The notes: generated by a model not told the origin, from the sequence alone. A stretch of DNA of 64,000 nt from Streptomyces sp. NBC_00568 (GCF_026341855.1 NZ_JAPENW010000002.1:1-64000), one strand, 5' to 3'. Shown: positions 16,079 to 24,425, counted from the first letter of the stretch. Translations and numbers: made by a program.

Positions 16079-16564
16079 AACACTAAAGCCCAAGCCCCAC
16101 CGGGACTGTGCAGCCAGCAGGGTCGTAGATCGGGTCCGGCCATTCACCCCAGTATCAGCGAACTACAGCCTCATCTGAACCGCCCCCGGCGGCACCCCGC
16201 GCGCAGCCGCTGTCAGCTACGACAAGGGCAGCGCCGAAGACCGGAAGGCGCGACTCGAGGCGGACGGGTGCACGGACGTGGAGATCGTCGAGACGAAGCC
16301 CGGAGAGCTGGCACAGCCGAAGAGCTGATCTGTGCGGCCCCTGGCCTGACTGCACCCGTAGGTACCGGGACCGTCCTCCACTGGACGTGACTCCAGCAGC
16401 GAGTAGGGGCCGCCCTCAGTGCTACGTCCGATCCGCGGGGCCATGACGGTCACGCGCCGCCGGACTCGCTCACCAAGGAAAACGGGCCTCGCCTCAACAT
16501 GTCAGACCCGCACGCACGAGCACCCCGTCGCGATGGACGGGGCGCAAGGCTGGACACTGGTCGA
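16079..16564. other. intergenic stretch with a C-terminal gene scrap
   Basis: No complete gene. On the plus strand 16203-16328 reads a coding-like tail (VSYDKGSAEDRKARLEADGC, then TDVEIVETKPGEL) ending in TGA. It has no start and looks like the end of a deleted gene. The rest shows nothing convincing. Confidence 0.35.
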
Positions 16565-16717
16565 CTACTCCTCGCGGATGTTCTCCTTGGCGGCGACGAT
16601 CTCGACCACCCTGAGGCGGATCAGGGTGTGCGCTCCGGCGACGTTGAACTCCTCGTCGTCTACGGGCTCCACAACAGCGTGGATACCGTCCGCGATCTGT
16701 ACAGTCTTACGGCTCAC
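16565..16717 (-). CDS. small hypothetical protein, 50 aa
   Basis: GTG 16717 has a textbook ribosome site (AAGGAG, eight to nine bases upstream). The protein reads VSRKTVQIADGIHAVVEPVD, then a compact beta-like segment, and ends ENIREE. Good signals and coding-type third positions make this a real small gene. Function unknown. Confidence 0.5.
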   Translation of the reverse strand: MSRKTVQIADGIHAVVEPVDDEEFNVAGAHTLIRLRVVEIVAAKENIREE

Positions 16718-16856
16718 TGGTGGATCTCCTTCGTGCTAAAGCCCGATGTCTTCCGACGCTGCGTTGGTCCACTTGTCGGCTTCGCGAATGTATCCGCGGT
16801 CGAGCTCTCTGAGGCAAGACCCGCGGACGACTGGTGCAAGCGACTAGGCGAAACGA

Positions 16857-17486
16857 TCAAAGTGTCAGTTCCGCCCGTCCGCCCGCTCGGAGTTCCGGAA
16901 CGTACTTGTAGATGGTCGTCCGGCTGACGCCGAGCAGCTTCGCGATTGAGCTGATCGATGCGTCGGGGTCGCCGAGCATGACGCGAGCGTGTCGAACCTG
17001 TTCCTCCGTCATGGCCGGCGGCCGGCCGAGCCGCTCCCCACGGGCGCGGGCCGCGGCCAGACCCTCATGGGTTCCCTGGACGATGAGCTCGCGGATGAAC
17101 TCGGCAAGTGCGGCGAAGACGTGGAAGACGAGTCGACCGCCGGGCGTGGTGGTGTCGAGGGCTTCGTGTAGGGACCGGAAGCCGATGCCCTGCCCTCGGA
17201 GGTCACCGACGATGCCGATGAGGTCTTTGATCGAGCGACCGAGGCGGTCGAGGGACGGGACCACCAGAGTGTCGTTGGGGCGCAGGTAGTCGAGGGCTCT
17301 CTGGAGTTCCTCGCGTTCGGCGTTCTTGCCGGACTTCTTGTCGGAGAAGATCCGTTGGCATCCGGCGGCTTCCAGTGCGGCGAGCTGTCGGTCGAGGTTC
17401 TGGCCCTTGGCGCTGACGCGGGCGTAGCCGATGAGGGCGCCACCACCTCCGACCGGATCGAGGAGGTCTTGGGTGTCGAGTTCCAT
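16857..17486 (-). CDS. serine recombinase, resolvase/invertase family
   Basis: A 209-aa small serine recombinase. The catalytic domain shows IGYARVSAKGQNLDRQ (Ser nucleophile in RVS), SDKKSGKN, DTLVVPSLDRLGRS (the conserved R-L-x-R-S) and GIGFRSL. The long E helix (LVFHVFAALAEFIRELI) follows. The C-terminal helix-turn-helix (SISSIAKLLGVSRTTIYKY) binds DNA. Length and layout match Tn3-type resolvases and DNA invertases. No Tn3 transposase is nearby, so it may be the remnant of a transposon or plasmid resolution module. A res-like region lies directly upstream. Confidence 0.9.
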   Translation of the reverse strand: MELDTQDLLDPVGGGGALIGYARVSAKGQNLDRQLAALEAAGCQRIFSDKKSGKNAEREELQRALDYLRPNDTLVVPSLDRLGRSIKDLIGIVGDLRGQGIGFRSLHEALDTTTPGGRLVFHVFAALAEFIRELIVQGTHEGLAAARARGERLGRPPAMTEEQVRHARVMLGDPDASISSIAKLLGVSRTTIYKYVPELRAGGRAELTL

Positions 17487-17490
17487 GCCT

Positions 17491-17630
17491 CATTGTCCAA
17501 CAAAGGGTGATGGCTAGTATATGGACATTGAGACTTTCTGTACACTATTTCCTGGACAACTACCCACACCCTTATGCCCGTTTCGCGCCTCGCTTGTCCA
17601 ACTACCCAACAATCGGATTGTTGGACAGTT
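17491..17630. promoter_or_regulatory. probable res/crossover region for the adjacent serine recombinase
   Basis: Relative to its surroundings this stretch is AT-rich. It holds several copies of the same half-site: TTGTCCAAC at 17493-17501 and 17594-17602, its complement GTTGGACAG at 17620-17628, and GGACAAC at 17554-17560. The 17594/17620 pair is an inverted repeat with a 17-base centre. Multiple dyads upstream of a resolvase gene are the normal layout of res. Confidence 0.55.
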
Positions 17631-17733
17631 ACTTGCAGCGATGCCCTAAGTCGCCCTACTTCAGGGAACGTTGGCACTGCAGGCTCCGGGGTCCACAGGG
17701 ATAGCGGGTCCAACCGGCTGCTAGCGTCACTAG

Positions 17734-18456
17734 GTGACAATGAGCTACTCCGGCCCCGTGCCGACCGAACAGATTCGCCAACTCCCAACCCCAGAGCTTG
17801 CAATGGCCCTCCTCAGATCCCTAGGGGACGGTCAAACCGTGAACGCCAACAACGTGCTCCGGGGCGCCGAACACGCCTTCGCGCACAACAGCGAACACGA
17901 CGCGGATCAACTCCTTGATCGGCTCGCGGATGCCTGGACGTGGCTGGAGTCTCGAGGTCTCATCGGTCCGCACCCCAAGAACACGGAGTCTGCCTGGCAG
18001 CGTGTGACCGCAAGCGGGCAAGAGGTTGCGGCAGATCCTCACGGCCAAGCGAAGCTTTGGGCGGCCGACCGACTCGCAGGCATCCTCGACCCGGCGATCG
18101 AGGAGAAGGTTCGCCCGATCTTCAACCTGGGCGACTACGAAACGGCTTGCTTCGCTGCGATGAAGACGGTCGAGGTGGAAGTACGGGCCGCCTCTGGGCT
18201 CGACTCCTCACTCGTCGGCGTGGATCTCATGCGGCAGGCGTTCAAGCCCGGCGGCCCGCTGGCGGACCCGGGCGCCCACGGAGGTGAGGTAGTGGCGCTC
18301 ATGGAACTCTTCGCGGGGTCCATTGGCGCATTCAAGAATCCAGCGAGCCACCGCACAGTTCATTTCAGCGATCCGGTCGAGGCTGCAGAGGTGGTCCAGC
18401 TCGCCGATCTGCTGCTGCGTCTACTGAGGCGCGCCCAGCAACGCGGCACCCCCTGA
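17734..18456 (+). CDS. TIGR02391 family protein (abortive-infection associated)
   Basis: A 240-aa protein matching the TIGR02391 group. The diagnostic C-terminal half contains FNLGDYETACFAAMKTVEVE, VRAASGLDSSLVG, DLMRQAFKPGGPL, ELFAGSIGAFKNPASHR and AAEVVQLADLLLRLLR. The family occurs next to restriction and other defence genes, and its NPxxHR motif resembles HEPN-type RNA-cleaving folds. A defence role is inferred from that knowledge. It starts at GTG 17734, or possibly ATG 17740. The res region and resolvase lie immediately to the left, consistent with mobile cargo. Confidence 0.75.
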   Translation: MTMSYSGPVPTEQIRQLPTPELAMALLRSLGDGQTVNANNVLRGAEHAFAHNSEHDADQLLDRLADAWTWLESRGLIGPHPKNTESAWQRVTASGQEVAADPHGQAKLWAADRLAGILDPAIEEKVRPIFNLGDYETACFAAMKTVEVEVRAASGLDSSLVGVDLMRQAFKPGGPLADPGAHGGEVVALMELFAGSIGAFKNPASHRTVHFSDPVEAAEVVQLADLLLRLLRRAQQRGTP

Positions 18457-18547
18457 CTGCGAAGCTGCCCCAGCCTCCTCGTCGGTGGGCTCGCGGGGTC
18501 GTCGACAGTCACCTCCTGCCGTGTCGCTCCCGCGCTACGCTCGCGTC

Positions 18548-19027
18548 ATGACGACCACCGCGCTCGCGACCGTCGACTGGCTGCATCTCGACATCGGGGA
18601 CCGGCACTTCACCCTGATCCCCATGCCTGGCATCGCCCTGCGCCTCTCCATCGATTCGGTGCCGCGGTGGGACGGCATCCACGAGGAGATGCTGCGGATG
18701 CCGGAGCCTGAGACCCGCGTGACTGTCGATCTACTCCCGGACGATCGGGGACGCGCCGATGAGTGCGTCTGGCTGGCGCAGGGTGCTGCGGAAGCGCTCG
18801 GCGTGCACGCTTCGCCCCTTACCGCGCTGGAGGTGTTTTCCCTCCAGGCGTTCCTCGGCGGAGGATCGCCCTACGACAGGGTGTCGGTGCCGCGACTCAC
18901 GGTCCTGCCGGGTGACCCTCCAGGGCTGACCGTGGACGAATCTGGCCGCCTCTACGTCCGCGCCTTCACGGCGACCGCCCACAAGGGCAGCGACGGCAAC
19001 AGGTGCACGATGACGCACCCCGGCTGA
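18548..19027 (+). CDS. hypothetical protein, 159 aa
   Basis: Starts at ATG 18548 (MTTTALATVDWLHLDIGD). It reads as a beta-rich soluble domain (GDRHFTLIPMPGIALRLSI, then RVTVDLLPDD) with no membrane helix or signal. It ends eight bases before a terminator hairpin. Good codon bias supports a real gene, but the family was not recognised. Confidence 0.55.
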   Translation: MTTTALATVDWLHLDIGDRHFTLIPMPGIALRLSIDSVPRWDGIHEEMLRMPEPETRVTVDLLPDDRGRADECVWLAQGAAEALGVHASPLTALEVFSLQAFLGGGSPYDRVSVPRLTVLPGDPPGLTVDESGRLYVRAFTATAHKGSDGNRCTMTHPG

Positions 19028-19034
19028 CGCACCG

Positions 19035-19064
19035 GAGGGCCGTTACCCGTCGGCTCCCGCCCTC
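19035..19064 (+). terminator. terminator hairpin, copy A of a repeated element
   Basis: GAGGGC ... GCCCTC stem after the 159-aa gene. The hairpin and its flank (CCACTAGCCGCG) recur at 20001-20042 with few changes, so this is a repeated intergenic terminator element. Confidence 0.55.
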
Positions 19065-19198
19065 GATTCCACTAGCCGCGGTCACTGGCCGGACGATTCT
19101 CGGCGACCGTTACGCCTACCCTCGGCACGTCCATCGTGATGCCGATGGGTAGCCGAGGGCAGCAGCCGACGGCTCAGACCGTGATCTAGGCTCCGCCC

Positions 19199-19555
19199 AT
19201 GGCTACCGACGAACGCCCCATATCCCGCGCAGACTACGAGCGCGTCTACGTCCTGCTCCAGGCCTACCGAGTGCGAGACCTCGACGGCAGTGAACTGCTG
19301 TGGGAGATCCTGCATCGAATCCACAAGGACGACCTGGGCGGCAGAGTCTGCGACCCTGAACAAGTCGTCGGAGACGAGGGCATCGCTCGGGAGGCTCAGC
19401 ATGCTGCCGTCGTACTCGAGGCCCTCATGCACGGGAAGACGACCATCAGCGGCTCAACCCGCCCCGTTCTGGGGATCTGCGGCACTCCAGGGTGCCCCGA
19501 ACACACACATGGCGCCCTGTGCCCATCGTGCGAGCTGAAGGCCAGCGGTTCGTAA
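19199..19555 (+). CDS. hypothetical protein, 118 aa
   Basis: ATG 19199. The N-terminal 80 residues are helical and acidic (ADYERVYVLLQAYRVRDLDG). The C-terminus carries a likely zinc knuckle (GICGTPGCPEHTHGALCPSC) with four Cys and two His. This suggests nucleic-acid or protein binding; the function is unknown. It stands alone between terminators. Confidence 0.55.
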   Translation: MATDERPISRADYERVYVLLQAYRVRDLDGSELLWEILHRIHKDDLGGRVCDPEQVVGDEGIAREAQHAAVVLEALMHGKTTISGSTRPVLGICGTPGCPEHTHGALCPSCELKASGS

Positions 19556-19652
19556 GCACCTAGCGTCTCGCCGGGCGCGCATCCGGGAGCGTGAACCGCT
19601 GCCTCCTCAGTTAGGAGGTCGTCAGGAGGTGGGCCCGCGCTAACCTCCCGCC

Positions 19653-19988
19653 ATGACAGAACGCGCGCGCTTCCACGCTGGCGACGGCCGGCACCGATAC
19701 GTCGGTCCCGCCACGGTCGTACTTCCTGATGGACGCGAAGCCTTGGTCGCCGCGTCTCTGGTGCTGCGCTACGACCCAAGCCGGACAGACAACCGCGAGT
19801 CCGATCGAGACAGCACGTGGGCGGGCAGCGTTACGCTCGTCGACGAGACTTCCGACGTCGACCTTGGGGACGCGTTCCCTGGGGTGCTCCGGCTGCCTGA
19901 CGGTCGCGAGAGCGAGTTCATGGCAACCGGCGGGCTGCGCGAATCGGGCTGTTCAGGGTTGGGCCCGGCCCCCTTCGGGCCTCGGTAA
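19653..19988 (+). CDS. hypothetical protein, 111 aa
   Basis: ATG 19653. The protein reads as a small beta-barrel-like domain (RYVGPATVVLPDGREALVAA, then WAGSVTLVDETSDVDLGDAF and GVLRLPDGRESEFMATG), with two similar DGRE hairpins. It ends just before a terminator. A related layout occurs in uncharacterised Streptomyces proteins. Function unknown. Confidence 0.55.
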   Translation: MTERARFHAGDGRHRYVGPATVVLPDGREALVAASLVLRYDPSRTDNRESDRDSTWAGSVTLVDETSDVDLGDAFPGVLRLPDGRESEFMATGGLRESGCSGLGPAPFGPR

Positions 19989-20000
19989 CGCGACGCGGCG

Positions 20001-20030
20001 GAGGGCCGTTGCCCGTCGGCCCCGGCCCTC
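20001..20030 (+). terminator. terminator hairpin, copy B of a repeated element
   Basis: GAGGGCC ... GGCCCTC stem right after the 111-aa gene; same element as 19035-19064, including the following CCACTAGCCGCG. Confidence 0.6.
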
Positions 20031-20117
20031 CTATCCACTAGCCGCGTTCGCACGCCAGGCGGTGGATACGCCTGAGCGCGCGGGCTTTACAGGCCGGTGG
20101 CTAGCCACAGAGTACGA

Positions 20118-20170
20118 CGCCGCCGTCCCCGCCTCCCCGCCGTTGCGGCGAGGAGGCGGGGACGGCGGCG
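20118..20170. terminator. very strong hairpin terminator
   Basis: A perfect 19-bp stem: CGCCGCCGTCCCCGCCTCC at 20118-20136 and its exact complement at 20152-20170. The 15-base loop itself contains CGCCG...CGGCG. It lies three to five bases past the stop of the minus-strand endonuclease gene and would end transcripts from both sides. Confidence 0.75.
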
Positions 20171-20175
20171 TTCGG

Positions 20176-21018
20176 TCAGGCGGCCTTCGAGTGCTTGCCG
20201 GTCAGGAGTCGCATGACCGTCGTGTGGTGCACGCCAAGCTGGGCCGCAATGGACCGGTATGAGGCGCCAGAAGCCTGCAGGCGGCGCGCTTCCGCGATCT
20301 GGTCAGCGGTGATTCGTCGTGCTCGATTGACCCGCTTGTCGACGCTCCAGGGCGAGGAGTCCACCGTTGCGGAGCACTCGTCTTCCACATGCAGCCACGT
20401 CTTACGTCTGAGGATGAGGCCGATTGCATTCTGCGAGACACCGTACTCGCAAGCCAGTGCGCGTTGAGTCACGTCACCCCCGGCGTACCGCGCCCGAATC
20501 TCGCGCACCGTGTCGTCCGTCAGATGCGCACTCCTGCCTCGTGACCCCGCCCGAGGCGTACTGCGCTTCATCGCCAGAGCCGTACCGTGGGAAATGTGGG
20601 GATTCCCTTCACCACACTCGGCGAGGAACCGTTCTGCCGTCTCCCTGATGGCCTCGTAGACACCCAGGGCCTGGTTGCACGCCACGCACAAGAGGCCGCG
20701 AACCCGCCCGCTCAGATGGTCGTGGTCCACGGCGAGTTGACGTCCAGTCCGGCATACCTTGCCGCACATGGCGCAGCCGCCACCCTGGGCAGCAAGCATT
20801 ACGTCGTACTCTTCCTCGGTGAGGCCGTAGGTCGAGAGGCTGAAGCGGCGCCGGTACAGGGCCTGCTTCTCCTTGTTGGCCTCACGCCACACCTTGTGGG
20901 TTGCGGACCGGCATACCCGGCACTTGCCGCGGTGGCCACCACGTCCGTCTCGCTGGAAGGCCGCAATCGCCTTTAGCTCGCGACAGTTGATGCATGTCTT
21001 GTTCTGGATCTCGGTCAA
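20176..21018 (-). CDS. endonuclease VII-type HNH protein with C-terminal HTH domains
   Basis: A 280-aa protein. Residues 9-36 carry a CxxC...CxxC zinc finger (CINC and CRVC). Residues 65-130 match the recombination endonuclease VII / HNH domain: YGLTEEEYDVMLAAQGGGCA, the zinc pair CAMCG, LAVDHDHLSGRVRGLLC (catalytic DHDH) and ACNQALG. Two helix-turn-helix segments follow, TQRALACEYGVSQNAIGLIL and YRSIAAQLGVHHTTVMRLL. A nuclease plus repeated HTHs is typical of free-standing homing endonucleases and phage nucleases. The gene stands alone and ends in a very strong terminator. Confidence 0.8.
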   Translation of the reverse strand: MTEIQNKTCINCRELKAIAAFQRDGRGGHRGKCRVCRSATHKVWREANKEKQALYRRRFSLSTYGLTEEEYDVMLAAQGGGCAMCGKVCRTGRQLAVDHDHLSGRVRGLLCVACNQALGVYEAIRETAERFLAECGEGNPHISHGTALAMKRSTPRAGSRGRSAHLTDDTVREIRARYAGGDVTQRALACEYGVSQNAIGLILRRKTWLHVEDECSATVDSSPWSVDKRVNRARRITADQIAEARRLQASGASYRSIAAQLGVHHTTVMRLLTGKHSKAA

Positions 21019-21272
21019 GGGTCCTCATGTGGCGGAGAGCCCATCCGTGCCCGACGACACGGCGGGGTGCGCCTCCCGAGATCCATGGTCATTTGACCGC
21101 CTGCAGGTAGCGGTCTCGCACCGGGAGTACCTGACAGCGAGTATCCCATGTCGATTCATTGCTGAGTGCCGCCCCTGGCTGGGCCCCTCGTGTCACAGCC
21201 CTGCAACCGTCCTCCCCCCTTCCGTCCCGTCTGCCCTACGGTGTCCCAACTGGCTCAGCCCTGGGGGGACAT

Positions 21273-22001
21273 ATGCGCGTTCGCGCGACAGCGGCGACGG
21301 CGGCACTGCTTCTGGCCGCACTCACCGCGTGCGGTGACGGAGACGGCGGGGCCGACTCGAAGGCGCCGGCCAAGGCGAAGGCCTCTGCGTCGAAGAAGGT
21401 CGACTGCAAGGACCAGAACCTCGATCAAGGCGAGTGGATGAAGTACTGCGCCGATGATGCCGGTGACGGCTCCGGGACTGGCGGGGACGGCAAGGGCGGC
21501 GGCGAGGACATGAAGCTCGGCGATACCGCGTCGACGATCGGCTCCCCAAGTCCCGCCGACGGCGGCAACGGCGGCGGCGAGTTGGAGGTGACGCCGACGA
21601 CCGTCGTGTACCAGAAGGAGGCCATGGGGAGCGTGGCCGCCAACGGCGTGTACGCGATTATCACGGTGAAGGACAAGGCGCCGAACGCGGTGTCGGCTGC
21701 GGAGTCCGCTCCGATCGAGGGCGGCGGCTGGCAGTGGCTCGCCCCGGACGGCCAGGCCCTGGACGAGGGCGAGAACGAGGCATCCAGCATCACGCCGAGC
21801 GGATTCACGGGCGGCGGGTCAATCCCGGCCGGCGCCTACAAGTGGCGCACGATCGCGTTTGATCTCACCAAGGCGCAGGCAAACGGCGGCGCGATCATGT
21901 ACACGGACGGCGAGGGTACGACGTTCCGCTGGAAGGTGCCCGCGACAGACTCCGGACCGGAGCTCGCAGCCCTTAAGAAGGGCATGGAGGGCAACTACTG
22001 A
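21273..22001 (+). CDS. lipoprotein, unknown function
   Basis: A 242-aa exported lipoprotein. ATG 21273 follows GGGGGGAC. A signal peptide (MRVRATAATAALLLAAL) ends in the lipobox LTAC, giving a lipidated Cys at residue 19. A low-complexity Gly/Lys/Asp spacer (about 20-95) leads to a beta-rich C-terminal domain (VTPTTVVYQKEAMGSVAANG, then GGWQWLAPDGQALDEGE) resembling the small Ig-like or DUF4352-like domains of Streptomyces surface proteins. Partner unknown. Confidence 0.7.
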   Translation: MRVRATAATAALLLAALTACGDGDGGADSKAPAKAKASASKKVDCKDQNLDQGEWMKYCADDAGDGSGTGGDGKGGGEDMKLGDTASTIGSPSPADGGNGGGELEVTPTTVVYQKEAMGSVAANGVYAIITVKDKAPNAVSAAESAPIEGGGWQWLAPDGQALDEGENEASSITPSGFTGGGSIPAGAYKWRTIAFDLTKAQANGGAIMYTDGEGTTFRWKVPATDSGPELAALKKGMEGNY

Positions 22002-22007
22002 TCCCGC

Positions 22008-22421
22008 TCATGGGCCCACCGCCACCCACGGTCCTGCGAAGTCCGTCCCTGAGTTCGACGCCGGTGTGATCGTCGAGGGTAGATCGGTGCGCCCAGTGCC
22101 GTTCGTCGCGTACTGGTACGTCGCTGCGGTGAGGCCGAGGTTCGCAGCGGCTTCGACGCCGGTCCAGCCGGAACCGCGAGTCAACGATGGCAGCACCGAG
22201 GCGTTGAACAACAGTGCGACCCAGTAGAACCCGGCCGTCAGCGGCTGACCGCTGATCGTGGTGGACTTCGGCCCGGCCGAGGAAATGTCGGAGTCCACGT
22301 TCGTCGAGGCCAGCAGTGTTCCAGCCGAGCTGTACAGACCTACCGCACTGCCCGCAGTGCAAGCACCTGCGGTCCCGCCACCGCACCCGCCGGGACGGCT
22401 CGTACATGGACTGACCGGGAT
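22008..22421 (-). pseudogene. phage minor-tail-like protein, C-terminal fragment
   Basis: The frame reads AVGLYSSAGTLLASTNVDSD, ISGQPLTAGFYWVALLFNAS and then ATNGTGRTDLPSTITPASNS before stopping at 22008. This matches the C-terminal domain of minor tail or appendage proteins of actinophages. The frame enters through a terminator hairpin and has no start, so only the last 130 codons survive. It is direct evidence of a former prophage here. Confidence 0.55.
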
Positions 22422-22423
22422 GC

Positions 22424-22460
22424 GTGGGGGCCTGTCGCGTGGAGCGGGGCAGGCCCCCAC
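22424..22460. terminator. terminator hairpin
   Basis: GTGGGGGCCTG ... CAGGCCCCCAC, an 11-bp perfect stem at the end of the 217-aa minus-strand gene. Confidence 0.65.
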
Positions 22461-23113
22461 TACTTCACGTCCCCGGCGAAGATGGACAGCTCCATATCGA
22501 CAGACGGCGCCGTCTCGATCTGCAGGTAGGTTGCGTTCTTCGGGAACGCGCACGCCACCTTCGTCTTCGCCGTCCGGCCCGGGCGCAGGGCAGTCAACGG
22601 GCCGTCGTCGAGACCCTCGTCGAAGATCTGCTCGCCTTCCTTCGACTCGTCTCCGTAGTGGCACAGAAAGAATGACGTCCCAAGGTCGACTACGGTGTCG
22701 CCGCGGTTAACGATCGTCATCGTGAATGCGATGTACTCCGTGTTCCCCGGCGCGGCAATATCGGACGACACGCCTCGCTTGTAGCTGGCCAGGGACAGTT
22801 CGACCCCATTCTCGTAGGTGACCGAGTCGACGAGCTTGTAGATCTCCGGCTCTGTGCTCGTGGGTGTCGGCTCCGGCTCCTCCTCAGCCTTGATCGCATT
22901 GTCGCTCCCGGTCCCCGCTTCGGACTCGGACGCTGCCGCACTGCCCGACTTCCCATCGCTGTCGCGAGAGTTCGAGACGACCACGCCTGCGGTGACGATC
23001 GCCGCGATGGCGAGCACGGCGCCGCCGATGATGAGGGCTTGAGTGTGATTCTTCTTCGCAGACGGCTCGGCCGGCGGGAAGTTCGGCATGGGCGGCGTCG
23101 GGTCGTGGCTCAT
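22460..23113 (-). CDS. membrane-anchored DUF4352-like protein
   Basis: A 217-aa protein. Residues 1-24 are proline-rich and cytoplasmic. One helix follows (ALIIGGAVLAIAAIVTAGVV), then an acidic Thr/Pro/Glu linker and a C-terminal beta-sandwich (SVTYENGVELSLASYKRGVS, IAFTMTIVNRGDTVVDLGTS, VACAFPKNATYLQIETAPS). The sandwich fits the DUF4352 (telokin-like) group of extracellular proteins. GTG/ATG at 23113 sits behind GGGGG. Probably displayed outside the membrane; the ligand is unknown. Confidence 0.65.
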   Translation of the reverse strand: MSHDPTPPMPNFPPAEPSAKKNHTQALIIGGAVLAIAAIVTAGVVVSNSRDSDGKSGSAAASESEAGTGSDNAIKAEEEPEPTPTSTEPEIYKLVDSVTYENGVELSLASYKRGVSSDIAAPGNTEYIAFTMTIVNRGDTVVDLGTSFFLCHYGDESKEGEQIFDEGLDDGPLTALRPGRTAKTKVACAFPKNATYLQIETAPSVDMELSIFAGDVK

Positions 23114-23297
23114 TGGTCCCCCTGCAGTGATGCGATGCGACCTGCATCATCTGGTGCTTGCGCGCCATGAAGGGACAGTGTGCCCGATTCGTAACCCGAT
23201 TCCGATCCGTCCAACACCTACCAACCCCGAACACGCTTGTGGCCTGCCTCGTTCGGAAGCAGGCCCACATGGTGGGGTGTTCAGTGACCCTTCAGAT

Positions 23298-23540
23298 TCA
23301 GGCGGCTGGCGATGCGGCCTCGGCTTCCACCGCCCGCGCGCACCCGGGGCATTCGCGGATGGTGCCGAGGCTGTATCCGGTGGCCAACCAGCCGGTCTTC
23401 CCGCAGGCGGCCTCAAGCGGGTCTTCGTACCAGCGCTGGTCGACGGGCCGGCGGGCGCGGTGGTGGGTGCGGCCGTTGACGAAGCGGATGTCGCGGACAG
23501 GGAATTGCTCGCCGATCGACAGGGTAGGCGGGGCGGTCAC
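23298..23540 (-). CDS. small phage-type hypothetical protein
   Basis: An 80-aa protein (LSIGEQFPVRDIRFVNGRTH, then DQRWYEDPLEAACGKTGW and TIRECPGCARAV), with Cys residues that may bind zinc. Its start overlaps the stop of the preceding 89-aa gene by four bases (23537-23540), so they form an operon. Small unknown genes in tight overlap are typical of actinophage early regions. Confidence 0.55.
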   Translation of the reverse strand: MTAPPTLSIGEQFPVRDIRFVNGRTHHRARRPVDQRWYEDPLEAACGKTGWLATGYSLGTIRECPGCARAVEAEAASPAA

Positions 23541-23806
23541 TGGCCTGGGGCTTCCTCGCTGGCCTGGTTGTTGGCGAGGGCCAGCATCCCGGTGAGCACG
23601 TGGCCGACCATGGCCGGGGTGTCGGCCCGGTTGATGTAGTCGATGAGGCTGCCCTCCAACAGCTCCAGGCAGCGCAGCTCCCGTCGCTGGTCCAGGTCGC
23701 CAGCGGTCTTGGCCTCTCGCTCGACGCGGTCCAGCAGCTCGTCGAGGTATTCGCCGCCGAGGTTTGCGTCGTCGGCGTAGTTGTACAGCTCATCGCGTGC
23801 GGTCAC
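23537..23806 (-). CDS. small acidic helical protein, phage-type
   Basis: An 89-aa protein from GTG 23806 (VTARDELYNYADDANLGGEY). It is almost entirely helical and acidic (LDELLDRVEREAKTAGDLDQ, then CLELLEGSLIDYINRAD). It is separated by one base from the stop of the 44-aa gene upstream and overlaps the next gene by four bases. A longer start at 23938 would read across the 44-aa gene in the wrong frame and is rejected. Function unknown. Confidence 0.55.
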   Translation of the reverse strand: MTARDELYNYADDANLGGEYLDELLDRVEREAKTAGDLDQRRELRCLELLEGSLIDYINRADTPAMVGHVLTGMLALANNQASEEAPGQ

Positions 23807-23807
23807 G

Positions 23808-23942
23808 TCAGTCCTCGTTCCAGTACATGCGGTCGTAGCGGGCGGCTTCGGCGGGGGTCTCCTCCCACCAGCGGGGAGGCGGACCCGGCTCGACCAACGG
23901 TTCGGGCGTGGAGTGACTAGCGGGCTGATCGGCGGCATTCAC
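23808..23942 (-). CDS. 44-aa hypothetical protein
   Basis: A very short ORF from GTG 23942 (VNAADQPASHSTPEPLVEPG) ending RYDRMYWNED. Its stop is one base from the next start and its codon use matches its neighbours, so it is a credible member of this operon. Function unknown. Confidence 0.4.
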   Translation of the reverse strand: MNAADQPASHSTPEPLVEPGPPPRWWEETPAEAARYDRMYWNED

Positions 23943-23957
23943 GCGTGGTGTCTCCCG

Positions 23958-24425
23958 TCAGGCGGCGAGGGCGGCAAGAAGGGCGTCGGTCGGTACGTCG
24001 GCAGTGAGGCCGAGTTCGTCGAGGCGACCGATGGCGTCGCGGATCATCCGGTCGACCGCCTCGGGGGCGTGGTCTCCGAGCGGGTCGATGAGGATCCACT
24101 CGCCCGGGGTGCGCGGATCGGCCTGCTCGGGGTCGATCTCGTCGAGGGTCGGCAGCCGGAACACGTCGACCGTGTACCGGAAGTACGCGTCCGGCTGCTC
24201 GGCATTGACGATCAGCGTCGTCCCGAGCTGAACGGTGGAGACGATGCGCGCGGACTGACCGATGCCGATGGTGGCGAGCGCGGCAGCAAGGCGTGCGGCC
24301 TCGGCTTCGTTCCTGGCCTGCAGATCGAACAGGTCGCGCTTACAGCCATAGCACTCGCGGAGGAAGGGACCGACGAAGGGGGGCGCTTGCAGGTCTGGTA
24401 CGTCGTGAAGTTGGTCTATGCGCAC
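23958..24425 (-). CDS. hypothetical protein, 155 aa, phage-type operon
   Basis: Begins at GTG 24425, overlapping the end of the upstream fragment by 10 bases. The N-terminus has a CxxC (ECYGCKRDLFDLQAR), perhaps a zinc site, then helices (NEAEAARLAAALATIGIGQS) and a beta-rich part (AYFRYTVDVFRLPTLDEIDP, GEWILIDPLG). It leads a run of four tightly spaced minus-strand genes. Function unknown. Confidence 0.5.
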   Translation of the reverse strand: MRIDQLHDVPDLQAPPFVGPFLRECYGCKRDLFDLQARNEAEAARLAAALATIGIGQSARIVSTVQLGTTLIVNAEQPDAYFRYTVDVFRLPTLDEIDPEQADPRTPGEWILIDPLGDHAPEAVDRMIRDAIGRLDELGLTADVPTDALLAALAA

